A DNA stretch of 64,000 nt from Strigamia acuminata. Taxonomy: Eukaryota; Arthropoda; Chilopoda; Geophilomorpha; Linotaeniidae. Made by a program: the position numbers and the translations under genes. The stretch spans positions 65,109,369-65,173,368 of the forward strand of contig OX442314.1 of NCBI GenBank assembly GCA_949358305.1, given 5' to 3'. The notes under the pieces were generated by a model. That model was not told the origin of the DNA. It worked only from the letters and a program-made list of their open reading frames with translations, and did not search any database. Below are positions 50,611-61,400 of the stretch, piece by piece. Within the stretch, counting starts at the first letter, position 1. The number at the start of each line of letters is the position of its first letter.

Positions 50611-50953
50611 TAATTGACCACACAACACTGCTGAAAAATCCCACGAAGCGCTGGCACTTGCAGCCACTCGTAGAATACACAAAACACAAATTTCGACCGT
50701 CGTTTATTTCCACGACGTCGAAACGACGAAAAATACCGATTTTCGTGACGAAAACGTATCCAAATGTTCCGCTGATGGCGAGGAATCCTCCGCACACGTT
50801 GTGGCGACGATTCCACGTAGAAATCCGCACCGAAAACTCGTTTTTACGACGAGCTGGGCGGGCGCACACTCGGCGACTTCTCGTAGTCGCAAAATGGCCG
50901 TTTCTTCTCCAAAAACGTCGTTGCCAGATCGTTTTTACCCTCTGCTACCACTT
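50611..50953 (-). other. Copia-A leader, LTR-proximal part
   Basis: 343 bp between LARD-1 and the 5' LTR, including the primer-binding site. Parts resemble the Copia-B leader. No gene is seen. Confidence 0.8.
50939..50950 (-). other. Copia-A primer-binding site (tRNA-iMet)
   Basis: Element-sense TGGTAGCAGAGG starts three bases after the 5' LTR and is the exact complement of the 12 terminal bases of animal initiator-Met tRNA (CCUCUGCUACCA) as I recall it. Confidence 0.8.
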
Positions 50954-51415
50954 TGAAGAGTTGCAATGGCCTGTGCGCTGTCGAAATAACTCGGAAACAT
51001 CATTTTGGCTGGGCGGATAAATCGGACACGCGTCCGCCATCTTTTATTACAAAAGTATGTATCTTACATAAAAACCCGGTTCGAGGCTAATCGCCCTCGA
51101 TCTCAAACACAATGAAATCATAGAACAAATCATTGTTTCAATACACTGACTTGTTCTTTACAGAAAGACAAAACTAATGGATAAAACAAACAGAACAACA
51201 TAAACAATAAGTGCTCATTTGAGCAGATGACAGGTTGTGTGTGTTGTCACGTAATAGGAGTCGGTTGCGGTACAAAACCAGCATTGGGATTAAAAATCAG
51301 AATCAACCGACTGCGATACGGGACATCAACATGGCAACACACTGATTGCATTTATCCACAATATGCAATCCGATAATCTACGCGGATGCGAGGACAAACA
51401 GCAAAACGTCAACCT
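50954..51415 (-). repeat. Copia-A 5' LTR, 462 of 466 bp
   Basis: Begins TGAAGAGTTGCAATGGCC on the plus strand and matches 14092-14511 plus 36540-36585. Copia-B is inserted four bases before its end; the last AACA is at 58408-58411. Differences from the 3' LTR noted: AATAGGAG/AATAAGAG, CAATCCGA/CAATTCGA, CAGCAAAA/CAGGAAAA. Confidence 0.93.
51411..51415. repeat. Target-site duplication of Copia-B (AACCT, partner 58403-58407)
   Basis: The intact site in the Copia-A 3' LTR reads GTCAACCTAACA (36579-36589). Here AACCT precedes TGTGAGG and recurs after CCCAACA at 58402. Confidence 0.93.
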
Positions 51416-51893
51416 TGTGAGGTTATTCCCGGCAATTCTGCAAACGAAATCAAAAGAAACATCAGTTGAAACGGTGCGCGAAACCGACATGCGTGCGCCA
51501 TCTTTAATTCGTGAGAATATCAGGTGATACACGGTTAGAGGCTATTTGCACTCTCTAACAACATAGGATAAATCATTGTCAAGTTTCCAATGATTTGTCC
51601 TTTACAATCGCAAGTAAAAAACACCGACATTAATAATCGATAAACCAAGGAAAAAGGATAAAACACAAATCGCTTTTTCAAGCAGACGACATCAGGGACG
51701 TGTGCTGTAAAGGAGAGAATATTCAACCGCGGTACATAACAAGCATTGATAAAAATCATTATCGGTTGAACACTGGATCGGGACATTAATTTACAACACA
51801 CTTGTTACACATACTCGGAAATTGTGTAACCAATAAATCACGTAACACAGGAACAAATATTTAAGCACTTCAAAATGGGTTTGCAACCCAACA
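51416..51893 (-). repeat. Copia-B 3' LTR (478 bp)
   Basis: Plus-strand TGTGAGGTTATTCC to GCAACCCAACA. It matches 57925-58402 with no difference seen. Confidence 0.94.
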
Positions 51894-51905
51894 AATCCCC
51901 CTTTG
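51894..51905 (-). other. Copia-B polypurine tract
   Basis: Element-sense CAAAGGGGGATT lies immediately before the 3' LTR. Confidence 0.8.
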
Positions 51906-51911
51906 CTTAAA

Positions 51912-54900
51912 CTATTTGTCCATAACAAAAATGTGTTCGCAAAGAGTGTTTAACCTTGGTTTCGCTAACCATTTGGTTAAAATATCTGCCACGTTCAGAA
52001 CCCCGGCAATGTGTCTAATAGAAAACGTTCCTTTTTCGAACCAGTCACGGACGAAATGCAGTTTGACATCTATATGTTTATTAGCGCGGTTTTCTATTCT
52101 ATTTTTCGTATACTGAATCGCCGGCATACTGTCGGCATATACGCACGGGGTTGCGCGTTCGACACAAAACATAATGTCTGCGTCGTACAGTCGGTGAAGC
52201 CATATAATATCCTTCACCCCATCGACCACGGCCAGAAATTCACTCTCCATGATCGACAGGGAGGTCATTGTCTGCTTATGGCAGTTCCATGAGATTGGAA
52301 CCCCCCCTAGGTACACTATATGGCCCCCAAAGCTTCTTCTCTTGTCTTGGTCTAGGGCGAAAGACGCGTCAGTGTAGACAGTAAGGGAATCATTCCTACA
52401 ATTCGATAAATCGATGGCATAGTTTGGTGTGTTCCCTAAATATCGCAATACCTGCATCAGCATTCCAACATGACGCGCCGAATGTTTTTCATTGTATTGC
52501 GAGAGGACTATAACCGAAAAGAGGATATCAGGCCTAGTCCTGCTCGCAATAAAAAGGAGACTCCCGACCAAGTTCCTGTACGGAAATACCGTGTTCACCC
52601 GTTCACCCTCTTTAACTTGCTGGATCATTGTGCCAGGGGTCACTGGCACTCGCACACGGTGACACGGATCCACTCCATACATCTTACACAGCTTTTCTAT
52701 GTACTTTCTCTGGTGAATACGGATTCGCCCCCCGGATCTGTCGAATTCGATGCCCAACAATAGGGTCACCGGACCCAAATCAACAATGTCGAAGAAACCG
52801 CGAATCCATTTCAGGACGCATTTTTCGACGTAATCGTCTCTTGAAAAGAGTACGATATCGTCGACGTAGAAAATGATTACTGCTTCGTTGTCCAGAGAAT
52901 AGACACAGTTCAGTCCTAGCATTGGCTCAAATCCCAATTGGAGCAGACAATCGTGGAGCGCTTGGTACCACATTCGTCCGCTCTGATGAAGGCCATATAA
53001 GGCCTTCAGCAGCATCCAACACTTATGTCGGTTTTTCGCTGTCCTGTAACCCTTGGGGACTTCACAATATTGCACTGTATCGAGGTCGCCATAGAGGTAG
53101 GCGGCCTTAATATCGATGTGCACGTCACGCCAGCCCTTAAGCACTACCAGAGTGCAGAAGAACACGATAACGAGGACGAAATTGACAACGGGGGAAAATA
53201 CCTCCGTAAAGTCAATTCCAGGCCTCTGTTTAAACCCTTGGGCCACCAATCGGGCCCGGTAGCGTTGAATTGCTCCGGTGTGATCGCGTTTCATCTTATA
53301 TATCCATTTTGTCCCCAAAAGCTGTACGTCTTTAGGCTTGTCAATTTCACGATAGACTTCTCGTTCATCAAAAATGTCAATCTCGTCCTTCATCGCCCCT
53401 TCCCAGTAGGGTTTGTTAATGCCCTCGATCGCCTCCTCGTAGGTGTCGGGCTCAATTGCACAAAACCCCGCAAAAGGTAAGGGTTCCTCCCCTTCTAACG
53501 TTTTGAAGTCGAAAAGGTTCGGATCGTATGCGTAACCTTCTCCATCGCACCACCGTGCAACATCAGTTCGACTTCTAAGTTTGTCATCATTGGGCGAGAA
53601 ATAAACAACGTCAACTTTTCCAGCCGTTGCCCCGGCTTTCCGGACAGACTGGATTCTCCTCCATTTCGTCATATCCAGCGGCAATAACATTGGGTCTGGG
53701 GTTTCTTTCTCTTTCACCTTTCCCTTTTTACCCGAACCACGACGAGTTTGTACCCCAGGAGGGGGTGCCAGATCTGGATCCTCATCGTCGTCAGGATAAA
53801 CGTTTAAGAAATTTTCATCATCCCCCTTCGCCCCACCAATTTCTTCAACTGGATTATCTCCATCAATACCCTGCGCCCCACCAATTTCCTCATCATCCCC
53901 AATAGGATCAACTCCAATTGCAGGCCACTCAATTGTCCGCTGCACATTTGGTCTCAAAGCAGGTCCTGGGGTTCTAGGTGGAATAGGGGGCGGAATGGGC
54001 GGTGGGATAGGAGGTGGCATAAAGGGTGGTGGCTGTCCAACAGGGACAACGGAATCATCGTCATCTTCCTCGGTGTCGGAGGAAGAGTAGCCAAAACTCT
54101 TAAATTCTTCGGATCCCCCTTGAGGTTGTCGAACTGGAGTCTGTAATCTCTTCCCAATCTCGTACCAATACGAGTCCTCGAAGATCCGCACGTGTTTTGA
54201 CGCAAAAACTTGATTTGTTTTAGGGTCCCAGATCCTATAGCCCCTAGTGGAGATGGCATAGCCAACCAATGCTCCTGCCCATGCCCTACCCTCCAATTTG
54301 CTTTTGCGAGTCTGGGATGGAACATGAACAAAAGTCTTCGACCCAATGCATTTAATGTGTCGTAAAGATAGTTTCTTATTGAAAAATATCGAGTAAGGTG
54401 TTTTGCCTTCAATCCCCTGGTGAGGAAACCTATTCTTTAAGTAGACGATGGAAGTCGCCAATTCAGCCCAAAGGGGATAGGGGAAACTGTTCTCGAGCAT
54501 CAAAGCCCTCACCCCGCTAATAATTGTACGGTTGGCCCTTTCAGCCACGGAATTCATTTCCGGAGAATATGCATTTGTTCGAATGCATTTTAATCCTATC
54601 TTGGAAGCGTAAGTGTCCCAATCCCGAGAAATAAATTCCCCGCCATTATCAGTCTTAATACATTTGACTTTCTTAGAAGTCGTTCTTTCCACTTCAGTTA
54701 GCCATCGTTTGAAATGACCCAAAACCTCCCCTTTGGTTTTCATCATAATTATCCACATATACCGTGAATAGTCGTCCACGAGAATAAAATAGTAATTAGC
54801 CCCACCTAAGGAAGGACCCTGTGATTTCCCCCAGACATCCATGTGTACAATGTCTAAAATCCCTTTGGTTGAAATCGCAACTATAGGGGGAAAGCTTGCT

Positions 54901-56756
54901 CTCGTGCTTTTGGCGGTTGCACATGCGTCACAGGTAGACAATTCCTTAGTGGACAGGTTAATTCCAAATACGTCATCAGACTTTTCTAATTTTGAAATGC
55001 CTTTAGCATTGAGATGGCCCATCCTCGAATGCCATGTGTCCATGGTTTGGGGCCGCTCCTGGTTTCTAACTTTCACATCATTGGCGTTTCCGCCGTTAGC
55101 TTTCGCTGTCGCATTAGCTTGGGGAATATTTGCAGGAGGTGTCTGAACCTCATTCCCCGCTTTCGGTAAATTAATCGCCGCAGGCGCTGACGTTTTCTCG
55201 CTCACTTGCGCACTCAAATTAGCTGCGGACGTCCCTTTATCCGACTTACTCAAACTTTTTAGTAATGCGTTCTTATAGTCTAAAATGGTTAGTAACGGTT
55301 GCACAAATCTTTCATCCTTTACAGATGATTTGATCAAGTCGAGGACAGCAGCCGCATTCTGTTGCGCAGTTAATGCAGCTGTGTTTACATTCCCAACCTC
55401 GATACGACAGTTAACTTTATACAATCTATTCGAAGTTCGAACTGCCGTAATCGATGGTTCCTCGATCTTATCTTTATAAATAAACATTTCCCCATTTTTG
55501 ACAAATGTGCACATCCCAGCCTCATCGGTGCGTCCAAGTGAGATGAGATTCTTCCGAAAATTGGGTGCGAAGAAAACATTCTTCAAAGTAATGTCCCTAT
55601 GTCGGGTTCCATAAAGCGTGGTGATGACAACATTTCCGACTCCTTCGATTTTCGATTTGCCTTCACCTTGTTGTACGCTGAAGTTAGACAGCGGTCTAAA
55701 GTCCGAGAACCAACTCCGGTTGAAAGAGAAATGGTCGGTCGCCCCTGTGCCCACGTACCATTGAGAATCACAATTGCCGTGTGACACAAGGGATAATGGC
55801 TGTGCAGGTTTTTCCTCCAATACTGCCGAGTATAAAGTGTGGGGCTCATCCGCATACGGGTCCAGCTGTGTGAGATTTGCTCTCTGTTGCCCTTTTCCAC
55901 GGCCCCTGCCACGTCCACTTCCTCGATTTAATTGGGCCGGCGAACCAGCAGCGGCAGGAAAAGTCCCAAAAGCTCCTTGCTGTTTTGGAGGCGACGGGCA
56001 CTCTCTAGCGAAGTGACCCGTCCCTCCACAATTAAAACAAGTGCCCCGTGAGGGCCCAGTAGCTGTTGAAGGTTTCCCACGTGGTTTCCATTTTTGCTTG
56101 GCAAATAATGCAGTATTGTCCATTTGTTGAGTTAGGACACCGAATTCGTTGCTTGATTCGTAAAGGCGATTGTATTCGCCAAGCAACCTCTCTTTCACGT
56201 TTTTAGCCGTGAAGTCAGCATCTTCCCAATGATACGCTGTCTGTTTAATGTTCTCATATTGTGGGGGTAAGTGGTCCAAATACTGGAAAGCGTGGAACTC
56301 GTCGGAGACGTCGATTTTCACGTCTTTTAATTCCGTGACCTTCCGATCGACTCGCCCCGTGAAAACGAGCATTTCCTCGCCTTCTAACATTTTCATGTTC
56401 AAAAAGTCACGGCGCAGTCGAGCGCGGCGTGCCCTCGTCGTCGGTTGATAAGCGTTTTTTAACGCTTCCCAGACTTTTGCAGCAGTGGGACAAGAGACGG
56501 CAATAACTTGCTGAGGTTCCGCGCAGCTCATGCAAAGGGTTGACATGGCTTTGTCCTCCCGGACTTTGAAGTCTCTTTTCTCCTTGGCTGTGGCGGTGTC
56601 AGGCGGTTGTTTCTCCGTGCCATCCACGTGACCCCAAACACCGTTGTATTTGAGGAGCAGCTGAACCTGCACCGACCACGTAGCATAGTTCGTACCGTCG
56701 AGTTTCTTAATATCCTTATAGTCGTCGTGTTTTGACATCACGACGACACAATGCAC
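51912..56756 (-). CDS. gag-pol: Copia-B Gag-Pol polyprotein (1614 aa), protease Asp replaced by Gly
   Basis: Uninterrupted Copia polyprotein: Gag (KLDGTNYATWSVQVQLLL), CCHC knuckle CFNCGGTGHFAREC, protease region, integrase finger (HSRMGHLNAKG, CDAC) and core (MDVWG, TDNGGEF, SVAERANRT), reverse transcriptase (IDIKAAYLYG, YVDD near residue 1297), RNase H (YTDASFALD). The protease motif reads WYVGTGATDHFSF where Copia-A has WYVDTGATDHFSF: codon GGC at 55751-55749 (residue 336) replaces the catalytic Asp. That should abolish cleavage, leaving a copy that depends on protease supplied in trans. The likely start is the Met of MSKHDDYKD (56738), by alignment with Copia-A. Confidence 0.93.
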   Translation of the reverse strand: MHCVVVMSKHDDYKDIKKLDGTNYATWSVQVQLLLKYNGVWGHVDGTEKQPPDTATAKEKRDFKVREDKAMSTLCMSCAEPQQVIAVSCPTAAKVWEALKNAYQPTTRARRARLRRDFLNMKMLEGEEMLVFTGRVDRKVTELKDVKIDVSDEFHAFQYLDHLPPQYENIKQTAYHWEDADFTAKNVKERLLGEYNRLYESSNEFGVLTQQMDNTALFAKQKWKPRGKPSTATGPSRGTCFNCGGTGHFARECPSPPKQQGAFGTFPAAAGSPAQLNRGSGRGRGRGKGQQRANLTQLDPYADEPHTLYSAVLEEKPAQPLSLVSHGNCDSQWYVGTGATDHFSFNRSWFSDFRPLSNFSVQQGEGKSKIEGVGNVVITTLYGTRHRDITLKNVFFAPNFRKNLISLGRTDEAGMCTFVKNGEMFIYKDKIEEPSITAVRTSNRLYKVNCRIEVGNVNTAALTAQQNAAAVLDLIKSSVKDERFVQPLLTILDYKNALLKSLSKSDKGTSAANLSAQVSEKTSAPAAINLPKAGNEVQTPPANIPQANATAKANGGNANDVKVRNQERPQTMDTWHSRMGHLNAKGISKLEKSDDVFGINLSTKELSTCDACATAKSTRASFPPIVAISTKGILDIVHMDVWGKSQGPSLGGANYYFILVDDYSRYMWIIMMKTKGEVLGHFKRWLTEVERTTSKKVKCIKTDNGGEFISRDWDTYASKIGLKCIRTNAYSPEMNSVAERANRTIISGVRALMLENSFPYPLWAELATSIVYLKNRFPHQGIEGKTPYSIFFNKKLSLRHIKCIGSKTFVHVPSQTRKSKLEGRAWAGALVGYAISTRGYRIWDPKTNQVFASKHVRIFEDSYWYEIGKRLQTPVRQPQGGSEEFKSFGYSSSDTEEDDDDSVVPVGQPPPFMPPPIPPPIPPPIPPRTPGPALRPNVQRTIEWPAIGVDPIGDDEEIGGAQGIDGDNPVEEIGGAKGDDENFLNVYPDDDEDPDLAPPPGVQTRRGSGKKGKVKEKETPDPMLLPLDMTKWRRIQSVRKAGATAGKVDVVYFSPNDDKLRSRTDVARWCDGEGYAYDPNLFDFKTLEGEEPLPFAGFCAIEPDTYEEAIEGINKPYWEGAMKDEIDIFDEREVYREIDKPKDVQLLGTKWIYKMKRDHTGAIQRYRARLVAQGFKQRPGIDFTEVFSPVVNFVLVIVFFCTLVVLKGWRDVHIDIKAAYLYGDLDTVQYCEVPKGYRTAKNRHKCWMLLKALYGLHQSGRMWYQALHDCLLQLGFEPMLGLNCVYSLDNEAVIIFYVDDIVLFSRDDYVEKCVLKWIRGFFDIVDLGPVTLLLGIEFDRSGGRIRIHQRKYIEKLCKMYGVDPCHRVRVPVTPGTMIQQVKEGERVNTVFPYRNLVGSLLFIASRTRPDILFSVIVLSQYNEKHSARHVGMLMQVLRYLGNTPNYAIDLSNCRNDSLTVYTDASFALDQDKRRSFGGHIVYLGGVPISWNCHKQTMTSLSIMESEFLAVVDGVKDIIWLHRLYDADIMFCVERATPCVYADSMPAIQYTKNRIENRANKHIDVKLHFVRDWFEKGTFSIRHIAGVLNVADILTKWLAKPRLNTLCEHIFVMDK

Positions 56757-57012
56757 AATAATAATGAAGGATGCACGAAAAAATCACTAAATTCGGAAAT
56801 TATTCCGCACAAAACACTTCACTAGAATCAAATCACACAGTGCACACTTGTCACCCACCAAAAATGAAGGCGAAAAAACAATTCCACCCGTGGGCAAACC
56901 GCTATAAGAGCGGCGATCAAACCTTGACTGGTCGTTCCCCAACTCTTCCGTCCGACCTCCTAGGGTCGCGGGATCGGTTGGGTGGCCGTGAACAAGCCCA
57001 GACAAGAATACA

Positions 57013-57045
57013 GTGCCACGTGCCCGACTGGACGTAGGGTGGCAC
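57013..57045 (-). other. Conserved hairpin in Copia-B leader
   Basis: GTGCCAC pairs with GTGGCAC; Copia-A has GTGCTAC/GTAGCAC at the same place, a compensatory change. The loop is otherwise identical. Confidence 0.55.
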
Positions 57046-57910
57046 CGATACTAAGAGGGGACCAAAAACAAAAACTTAAAATTAACAAAGTTTCACGACA
57101 AAATGGTAAATACACTTTTGCGTTGTTAAGATGGGCGGATTGCGGGATCCGATCGTCGCAATCGCTTCCGTCCAGCGTAGAACGTTGTTTAGACGTTATC
57201 GGTGCGCGGAAATGGGGCTGACGCACTACCGCTCGCACACGTCCGTGCAAAGCGGGGAAAAACGATCCAAAATCGTCGTCGCGCCCGTCCGCGCCTTCGT
57301 GTAGCACTCCGGGGTGCAAAACACGGCTTTTCCGGTCAAATATTGTCGTGTACGCAGACTTATGCGTACAGAGACACTCGAAATTGGTTTCCACCGTCGA
57401 CGGCGATGAAAATCCAAACAAAAATGGCCGCTGGTGAGGATTTGTTCTCCACCGGCGATCCACTGCTGATTTCCGATCGTTTTCGGTAATTTTCGCCTGA
57501 TTCGGGGCGAAAATGCGTCGTATCGACGTTGATTCTCGTTGTTTCGGCGAGAATAATCGTCGTCTCGGCAAAAAGCTGGCGTCTAGGCGTGTATCGGCCC
57601 GAAAACACGTCGTTGCTACGTCGGCTGCACTGCCGAATCCAAAATGGCCGCCGAAGAAAATTTGCTTCGTAACGGCGTGGAAAAGTGCTTATTTCGCACT
57701 GAAAATAAATATTTCGACACTGCTTACTGTCGTAATAGTCCGTTGTACTGTCCGCACACACAATCCCGACGATTTGAAAAAGTTGGCGAAGTTATTTCGC
57801 ACGTCGCCGGCGATTCGTGTCTGCAACGACCTCGGCCGACGTCCTGCACTCGTTTCGTCTCGAAATGTTCCGGAAAACTCCCAAAAACTGCTGGCCTTAT
57901 CGTCGCACAG

Positions 57911-57922
57911 CCTCTGCTACCA
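57911..57922 (-). other. Copia-B primer-binding site (tRNA-iMet)
   Basis: Element-sense TGGTAGCAGAGG lies two bases after the 5' LTR, the same 12-base match as Copia-A. Confidence 0.8.
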
Positions 57923-57924
57923 CT

Positions 57925-58402
57925 TGTGAGGTTATTCCCGGCAATTCTGCAAACGAAATCAAAAGAAACATCAGTTGAAACGGTGCGCGAAACCGACATG
58001 CGTGCGCCATCTTTAATTCGTGAGAATATCAGGTGATACACGGTTAGAGGCTATTTGCACTCTCTAACAACATAGGATAAATCATTGTCAAGTTTCCAAT
58101 GATTTGTCCTTTACAATCGCAAGTAAAAAACACCGACATTAATAATCGATAAACCAAGGAAAAAGGATAAAACACAAATCGCTTTTTCAAGCAGACGACA
58201 TCAGGGACGTGTGCTGTAAAGGAGAGAATATTCAACCGCGGTACATAACAAGCATTGATAAAAATCATTATCGGTTGAACACTGGATCGGGACATTAATT
58301 TACAACACACTTGTTACACATACTCGGAAATTGTGTAACCAATAAATCACGTAACACAGGAACAAATATTTAAGCACTTCAAAATGGGTTTGCAACCCAA
58401 CA
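57925..58402 (-). repeat. Copia-B 5' LTR (478 bp)
   Basis: Same length and sequence as 51416-51893. It is followed by AACCT, the last four bases of the Copia-A LTR and then BEL-1b. Confidence 0.94.
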
Positions 58403-58407
58403 AACCT

Positions 58408-58411
58408 AACA
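58408..58411 (-). repeat. Copia-A 5' LTR, terminal 4 bp (AACA)
   Basis: Completes the 466-bp LTR interrupted at 51415. It is followed by the AAAAG duplication at 58412-58416. Confidence 0.85.
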
Positions 58412-61400
58412 AAAAGGATTTCGAAATCAACGCGAAAATCGAAATAGTAAAGAAAAACAGACTGTGTTTTAACTGTTTCAGAACTGGACATAGAGTGGGA
58501 GACTGCAAGGTCAAATTTTCTTGTAAACATTGTGGTGGGCGACACCATTCCACAATATGCAAAAAATCCGAGGTGAAGAATTCAACGAACGCTGCGGAGA
58601 AGCCGAAGGAGCCACAAGTAACAACACATGTTTCATGCGCGATCTCGACGACTCTACAACTAATGATCTTCACTGCGGACCTCAAGACCAAATCAGGAGG
58701 AACTCACAGCATTCGTGGAATGATCGACCCGGGAAGCCATCGATCGTTCATTACAAAAGAATTTGTTGAAAGACTGAAACTGAAAAAATGCGGCAGTGTC
58801 TCTGCCACCACACAGAGATTCAACGACTCGTCTCCAGCAGCCACGGACTATGATGTGTTTAATGTCACATTGCAAAGTAAAAATGACACTCAAGATTTGA
58901 AACTTTCAATGCTTTCTGTGGAAAATTTGCCACGAGTGCAGGGCATTCTTAACTCATCAATAATAGACAAGGTGAAGAAGTTAAACCTTGAACTTGCTGA
59001 AGACCTACCAGCTAAGACTTCTCAAATCGACGTGCTTTTAGGAGTCGACGTGTGGTGGAAGGTCGTTAAGGACGGCAAGAAAAAAGTAAACGCAGATCTT
59101 GGATTAATAAATACAATTTTTGGTTGGGTCTTGTCCGGAGCGGCGGGGAACACCAATTTATTCGAAGATGAGGAAGAATTGACAACATGTTGCAACACAT
59201 GCGACTTAGACATCCAAGAAAAATTGGACAAACTGTGGAACTTGGAAGCAATCGGAATAAATGCGGGAGAAAAAGAATCCGACTTTATTCGCGATCGATT
59301 CGAATCAACTACGAAGCGTCTAGACGATGGACGTTATGAAGTCATGCTGCCATTCAACGGACAGGAAGTCGACTTGGAGTCCAATTGGGAATTGGCCATG
59401 AATCAACTGGCCAACACGCTCAAAAGAATAGATGCCAACGAGGACTACAAAAAACGTTACGACGAGTCCATGTGGCAGTATATTCACGAAAATCACGCGG
59501 AGGAAGTCCCAAAAGAAGAGCGTTTTCTGAAGAAAGGAACATACAATATACCTCACCATCCTGTAATCAAGGAGGATCGAGACACGACGAAATTTCGAGT
59601 AGTGTTCAACGCGTCTTCATCCAAGAAGGGGAAACTTTCCCTCAATGACTGTTTATTTCCGGGACCCTCCCTTAATCCAGACTTAATACTCGTTATTGTG
59701 AGATTCCCTCTCTATTGTATTCCAATAATAGCAGACATTAAGCAAGCGTTTCTCCAGGTTATGATCAACCCAACTCAAACAAACTTTTTACGTTTTTTGT
59801 GGGTCGCTCGTGACTATTTCAAAGAGCCATACTCATGGCAAAATTTGTGGAATAATCTAATGGTTCTGCGAATGATTGTCGTGCCATTTGGCGTCATTTC
59901 TTCTCCATTTCTCTTGTGTGCGACGATTAGGAAACAAGCGAAACAATTTGAAGAAACTCATGCAAAAGAAGTCGACGCACTCGATGATGGAATCTTCATG
60001 GATGATTTGACGTCAGGAGGAGATTTTACAGCCGACACAACATCACATTGCGAGAAACTGAAAATGATATTAGACGACGGAAAGCTTCCCCTCGTGAAGT
60101 GGGCGACCTCAAGCAAGGACGTCTTCAACAATTTGAAAAAAGAAGGTTTTCATATGCGAGGAGAGGAGTTTTCGGACTTAGGAATTATAAAAATGCTTGG
60201 AATATTGTGGAACACGGCAGAAGATGTCATGATGTTTAACATTCCGACAATTGAAAAAATTCCGAATACGAAGCGAGAAGTTGTTTCATTAATGGCTTCC
60301 ATATTCGATCCAATGGGACTCATTGCTCCTGTTGTGCTTCAAATGAAACTGCTAGTTCAAGCAATCTGGATTAGAACAAAAAACTGGGATGAAAAGATTC
60401 TTGACTCAGAGAAAAAAGAAGTCGAAGAATGGAGTCAAGACATACAAAAATTGAAAGAATTGAAAGTACAACGTTGGCTGCAGACTTATTCCGGTCAAGA
60501 CATCACTTTAGAAGTTTTCTGTGACGCAAGCACAAAGGCATTTGGCTGTTCAATTTTTGTCGTCAATCTGGAGGGCAAAAGAACTTTATTGTTGAGTAAA
60601 TGTCGTATTGCGCCGACGAAAAAAGTGACTCTTCCTCGACTTGAATTAACTGCAGCAGTGGTAGGAGTGCGAATGACCAAGTACCTGTTAGAAAACTTTC
60701 TTCCCGGTTACCCGGTCACTGAAGTGCGATACTACTCGGACTCCACCATAACTCTAGCCTGGATAAATTCGGACAAGAACGTATGGAAGCCATACGTCTC
60801 AAACCGTGTTCAAGAAATTATTTCTTCCACCAAACCCGAACAATGGTCTCACGTACCAACGGAATTTAACCCAGCAGATTTATTGACTCGACCACATAAC
60901 TCAAAAACATTGATGCAAAATAAACTTTGGTGGTTTGGAGTTGATGTCTCAAAACTAGAAAAAACAGAAATTATACAAGAGATTCTTCCAGAAGAGGAAC
61001 GAAAAATTGTAGTGATGACTATTCAAGTTAAGGAAAGTTTTATTGGACAGTTTTTCAAACGTTTCCGGAATTACAACAAACTTTTGAGAGTTTTTTCGTA
61101 TATTTTGCGATGGAAAAACAAACTTTTGCGCGGTGAGCCTCTCTCGCCACTCGAGTTAGAGGACAACCAATTGAAGATCCTGCAATTTTCCCAGAAACTA
61201 CATTTTTCTGAGGAGATTGATGATGTGAAAAACAAAAGAAAACTGTCTAAACACTCCACCCTACGCAATTTCGAGCTCTTCATTGACGAGGACGGATTAC
61301 TTCGACTTCGTAGCCGCTTGAAAAAATCTTTATTGACATTTGATGAAGTGTATCCAATTATCTTGCATTATGATAGTTGGATAACAAGACTGTTAATTAA

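Larger units (their letters stand above)
56757..57924 (-). other. Copia-B untranslated leader
   Basis: 1168 bp between the 5' LTR and the coding frame. It shares a block around 56920-57065 with Copia-A, including the hairpin at 57013-57045. Open frames in it are antisense or unsupported. Confidence 0.8.
51416..58402 (-). mobile_element. Copia-B: Copia retrotransposon with mutated protease (6987 bp)
   Basis: In element order: 5' LTR 57925-58402, primer site 57911-57922, leader 56757-57910, polyprotein 51912-56756, polypurine tract 51894-51905, 3' LTR 51416-51893. Both LTRs are 478 bp and appear identical. Closely related to Copia-A in protein and leader but with a different LTR sequence, so a sister family. 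Confidence 0.94.
14092..58411 (-). mobile_element. Copia-A: Copia retrotransposon carrying three nested elements
   Basis: In element order (right to left): 5' LTR 50954-51415 plus 58408-58411 (split by Copia-B), primer-binding site 50939-50950, leader 50611-50938 and 41497-42226 (split by LARD-1), polyprotein 36607-41496, polypurine tract 36590-36601, and 3' LTR 36544-36589 plus 14092-14511 (split by BEL-2). Both LTRs come to exactly 466 bp once insertions and duplicated target bases are removed. Three differences between them were noted, so this is older than its passengers. Confidence 0.93.
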
